Part shown: one piece after another, positions 60,467-64,000 of the stretch
Layout of the letters: each line of letters starts with the position of its first letter
Numbering within the stretch: the first letter of the stretch is position 1
Assembly: GCF_031755915.1 (NCBI RefSeq)
Contig: NC_083384.1
Span: 26,206,001-26,270,000 of the forward strand
Source of the DNA: Ziziphus jujuba
Lineage: Eukaryota; Streptophyta; Magnoliopsida; Rosales; Rhamnaceae
DNA: 64,000 nucleotides
Reading direction: 5' to 3'
The notes under the pieces: generated by a model
Told to the model about the DNA's origin: nothing
Database searches by the model: none
What the model saw: only the letters and a program-made list of their open reading frames with translations
Translations under genes and position numbers: made by a program

Positions 60467-61186
60467 AATCCAACAAAAATGAGGTTAGTTAAATTTATGT
60501 TTATTTACTATTGGATACTCATTATTGATTAAGAATTAGATTAAAGAAATCATAGAATATTCCATATTTGAAAATTTGTTGACAAACTATTATAACAATT
60601 AAACTACTTATCTATATAGGGACCGCCAAGAGCTTTATAGATGATCCCATATTTGAATCTTTTGATTTTTAATATTATAATCGTAAGGTGGTAATTTTGT
60701 TATTTTTAATTTATTATAACTTACTTGAAAGTCAAATAAAATTTTATTTCTTCTAGAATTTTAAAAAGTTTTGGTCACGTTTTAATTCCAGGTAGAACAA
60801 ACAACGGCATACTAAGGATTGAATGATGATGATGATTATGATAATGATAATGATGATACAATGATGGAAAAACTAAGTTTTTTTTTTTTTAATAAACAAA
60901 AAGCTACAATTATCTGCAATTGCTTGCTAATTTGGTATGCCATTTTAAAAAATAAATAAATAAAAATAAAAGGCACAACTTATCTATTTTGTTGTTCCAA
61001 TGGGAAGGGACAAAATTTGCCAATGACATTTTTAATGGTGCTAAAAATACAATTGACAGAATTTACAAATAGACCCCACAATAAAAAAAAGTTTTGTTGA
61101 ACCCATATATACCTATTGAAAATTAAATAATTAAAATAATATTTAAATATGATTTAAATATGAATCATAATATTTAAATGTGAATC

Positions 61187-61241
<55 letters not shown>

Positions 61242-62300
61242 ACTTATTATGCACGTTCTTTCTTTCTTCAATATGAACCTCATAATTTGATTAAAATACA
61301 ATTTAGAATTTGACAACACTATTTTTATTATTATTATTTTTTTATCATTTATCATCGAAATAATAATATCAAAAATTAACTTTTTAAATTGGAGAATTTT
61401 TATGATGCCAAATTTTCACAACGACAAGACAGTGAAATGAAATTTGGAATTTGATAATTGAAGTGCTGGTTTGACAGCACTCAGGAAGTCACGACAGAAG
61501 TAGATATTCGGTGAACGTAGTGTGTGAAAATACAGAGACAGCTTATGAGACTCGGAAAGAACACGCGCACAACGTGGAAATTTCCGTTTTGATATTATAT
61601 TTCAGGCTTCGTTAAGCAAAGCAGCGAAGCCCATCGTCATGAGGAGAACGTAATGAAGCGTGAAGAGGAAACCCCCTCCTTCCCCTCTTTTTTAGAAATC
61701 TTATGGGCTAAGGAGATAAGATTCTGGGCCAGTAAGCAATGCGTGTGTTTATGGGTTTTGATGACACGCTCTAATTTCAACTCTGGATCCAACTGAGGCA
61801 ACACGGAAAACCCACCGTCTCTCACTGTATCAAAGAGAAAATTACAATAAAAGAAAAAAAAAAAAAATCAATTCCAAAACCATGTAAAAATAGAGGGTAA
61901 CATCTTTTCAGACTCTGATTTGGATCTTTACATATGTTTATTTATTTGGATAGAGTTGTCAATGTTTGAACTTAAAATCTCAAGAATCTTATCTATAAAT
62001 TTATCATTTCTCTTTTAGGCTTAAACCATATATAAGTGAGAGTTTTAAAAGAATTATAAATGATATGAGATATATCTTTCTTAATGTCCTAGATTCAAAA
62101 CATAACAACTCTTCTCAGAAACGAAAACAAATACAAGGATCCAAAACACATGAGGGAATTATTACAAAGTATTTTAAAAAATTGCTTTCAAATGTCTAGA
62201 ATGAATGTCAAGTTGATATAGATTACACATTTTAAGTTTTTTATAAAAGTAAAATTTTTTTAAAATTAATATTTTCTAAAAGAAAATAAAAAATTAATAG
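59421..62300. other. Intergenic, AT-rich; one GC-richer patch without an assigned gene
   Basis: AT microsatellites lie at 60418-60463 and 61189-61239, and an interrupted GAT/GATAAT repeat at about 60819-60865. The patch 61440-61830 is clearly less AT-rich and has a minus-strand frame (61825-61637, starting MRDGGFSVLPQLDPELKLE) with no recognised family. It might be the leader or first exon of an unseen gene or a transposon scrap. No partner exon was found. Confidence 0.4.
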
Positions 62301-62301
62301 T

Positions 62302-63419
62302 CTTTTTTCATAATACTATTGGAGAACAATTTTTAATTTAACTATACAGTTATATCACCTAAATATTAATACTATTAATTTCTATACCATATACATTGTA
62401 ATCTACATTTACCATTAGATATGTTTAATTTTCTAATGCCCATTTACACCAAATAAGAAATTGGTCTAAAGATACACTCAAACTTTAGAATTCTTGCTAA
62501 TAAATGATCATAATAAATAACTAAAGACAACCAATTTTATCTTAGCCCATATATCTTTACCATAATTATGTTTGACCTATTAGGATAACCAGTAAGACAT
62601 AATCGACATTATGATATTAAGCTAAAGTCTTTTATCACAACAATTGGATTTTCTTGGATTTGTTTAGCTGGATTTAGTTTTCAGAAATTAAGCTTAAATG
62701 GTTGATATGATAGTTTTTTAGTATTTTTATTCATATTGATAATAAACACATTGTATGCACGTATTTATAGATATGGTCAGTTCTCAACATATGTTAATGT
62801 GTTAAGTGCTAATATGTAACTGATATTTCCTAAAAGAGAAAAATTAATAGAATATGTAGTTAATTAATAACCTTTTTGTATAATAGTATTAGAAAACAAT
62901 TTTTCATTTACCTTTACAGTTATGCCACCTAAATATCAATACTATTAATTTCTATACCATATACACAGTAATCTATATTCACCTTTATATACCAACTTAC
63001 ACCAAAGAAGAAATTGGTCTAAAGGTACACTCGAACTCTAGAATTCTTGCTGATAAATGATCATAATAAATAACTAAAGACGGCCAATTTTATCTTATCC
63101 ATATATCTTAATTATGATTATGTTTGACCTATTAGGATTTAACCATTAAGATATAATTGACATCATAATATTAAACTAAAGTTTATTATCACAGCAGTTG
63201 GATTTTTTTGGATTTATTTAGCTAGATTGAGCTTATCTTCTAAAATTAAATTTGAATTTTATGTTTCAGAAATTAAATTTGAATGATTGATATGATAGTT
63301 TTTTATTACTTTATTTTTTTTCATATTGATAATAAACACATTATATACACTTATTTATAGTTATGGTCAGTTTTCAACGTAAACGTTAAAGCATGTTAAT
63401 GTGTTAAGTGCTAAGATGT
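62302..63419 (+). repeat. Tandem duplication with units of about 520-550 bases
   Basis: Copy 1 (about 62302-62816) and copy 2 (about 62872-63419) align throughout. Shared blocks are ACTATTAATTTCTATACCAT, AAGAAATTGGTCTAAAG, AATAAATGATCATAATAAAT, ATGTTTGACCTATTAGGAT and AATGTGTTAAGTGCTAA. Copy 2 carries an extra 30 bases near its end (a duplicated GAAATTAAATTTGAAT phrase). It is non-coding. It may be two tandem LTR-like units or a simple duplication. Confidence 0.85.
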
Positions 63420-63632
63420 TGACAAATATCATCTTATTATTTAATATATAGATATAAGGATGTATTAATTTAATCATGAGGATATAACTCATAATTTTCG
63501 AATGTTTATCTATCCTTGGATATGTTCAATCAAAGGCTAAGATGATTTATCAAAAGAAATTTGTCAAATATCTTGTAGATTAAATGCTCCTCTATATATA
63601 TATATATATATATATATAGGATATATATATAG

Positions 63633-63664
63633 GAAGAGTATGCGCAATGCGTAGCATACTCTTC
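63633..63664. repeat. Short perfect hairpin beside an AT run
   Basis: GAAGAGTATGC pairs exactly with GCATACTCTTC across a 10-base loop, directly after an AT-rich run (63592-63631). It could be a transcription-independent foldback or the end of a small transposon. Confidence 0.7.
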
Positions 63665-63714
63665 TTTTAAATTCTCTATGAAATTGTCTTTTTTATTTTA
63701 ATTAAATTTATTTA

Positions 63715-64000
63715 ATTATTTGTTGTTTGACTTTTTATATTGTACTCAAATATATATAAAATCAAATTTTGCTTTGAAATAAATTTTAAAAAATATACTT
63801 TTTTTTTTTAATATTGATAACAATAAATTGAACATAATAAAAAAGGGTACATTGTTATAGTCACAAAATTGCAATCTTTATTACATTTAATAACTCTCAA
63901 ATAATTGATAAAATGATATATGGTAATAATTTTGAAATAAATTTAAAATAAAAAATATTTGATTTTATTTTATTTACTAAATAAATCAAATAAGTCAAAC
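63715..64000. repeat. Foldback cut by the window edge
   Basis: GTTTGACTTTTTATATTG... at about 63725 pairs as an inverted copy with the last 75-80 bases of the window, whose complement begins GTTTGACTTATTTGATTTA. Inner phrases AAATCAAATTTT and AAATAAATTTTAAA pair as well. It is probably a MITE whose right end is at or beyond 64000. Confidence 0.55.

Noticed and set aside
1..64000. CRISPR array, bacterial operon, rRNA or tRNA genes
   Set aside because: The direct repeats seen are microsatellites, minisatellites or local duplications without spacer logic. No cloverleaf with a proper B box and acceptor stem was found, and the gene structures are those of a plant nucleus.

Overview
The window is nuclear DNA from a flowering plant, very probably a eudicot. 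It is AT-rich, its genes are sparse and split by GT-AG introns, and the space between them is filled with plant transposon classes (L1-type LINEs, CACTA elements, a TRIM, a Ty1/copia remnant, MITE-like foldbacks, a SINE-like element) and many AT, GA and CA microsatellites. A CBF/DREB1 factor and a TRM-like protein fit a eudicot. I cannot name the species. No bacterial, organellar or viral block was seen, and no tRNA, rRNA or CRISPR array.

Five protein-coding genes look intact, all on the minus strand. They are: (1) a ribosome-biogenesis RLP24-type L24e protein, CDS 281-1506 with a 5'UTR exon near 2131-2250; (2) a nucleoporin NUP50 with a Ran-binding domain, nine coding exons, 16210-22867; (3) a UTR2-type nucleotide-sugar transporter, seven exons, 27220-29961; (4) a plant-specific TRM/DUF4378-like protein, three exons, 40159-43143; (5) an intronless CBF/DREB1 AP2/ERF factor, 58327-59034. 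I rebuilt the exons by hand. In every multi-exon gene the reading phase closes across all junctions, which supports the models. The genes are unrelated housekeeping or regulatory loci and do not form a pathway or cluster.

The rest is layered mobile DNA. At 3681-8281 a dead LINE on the minus strand is split by a 2.8 kb CACTA element (5225-8047) with perfect 13-bp terminal inverted repeats and a 3-bp target duplication. That element carries pieces of an ankyrin-repeat gene and a receptor-like kinase. A second CACTA remnant (about 9187-11267) keeps degraded transposase exons and one clear terminus. A third LINE relic (51840-53095) is split by a complete 363-bp TRIM with two 148-bp LTRs, a primer-binding site and a 5-bp target duplication. 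A long-TIR, probably Mutator-like element is inferred at 48186-50832. A degenerate copia element lies at 53387-55012. A long inverted repeat (37830-38623, arms of about 200 bp) could give a hairpin transcript.

Between these lie several MITE-like foldbacks (2640-2880, 13949-14302, 36395-36759, 34181-34251), local tandem duplications (UTR2 introns, 62302-63419) and minisatellite arrays (31560-32320, 48860-49110). The best candidates for new biology are the gene-capturing CACTA element, the long inverted repeat and the decapeptide array inside NUP50. Nothing here establishes an undescribed system.
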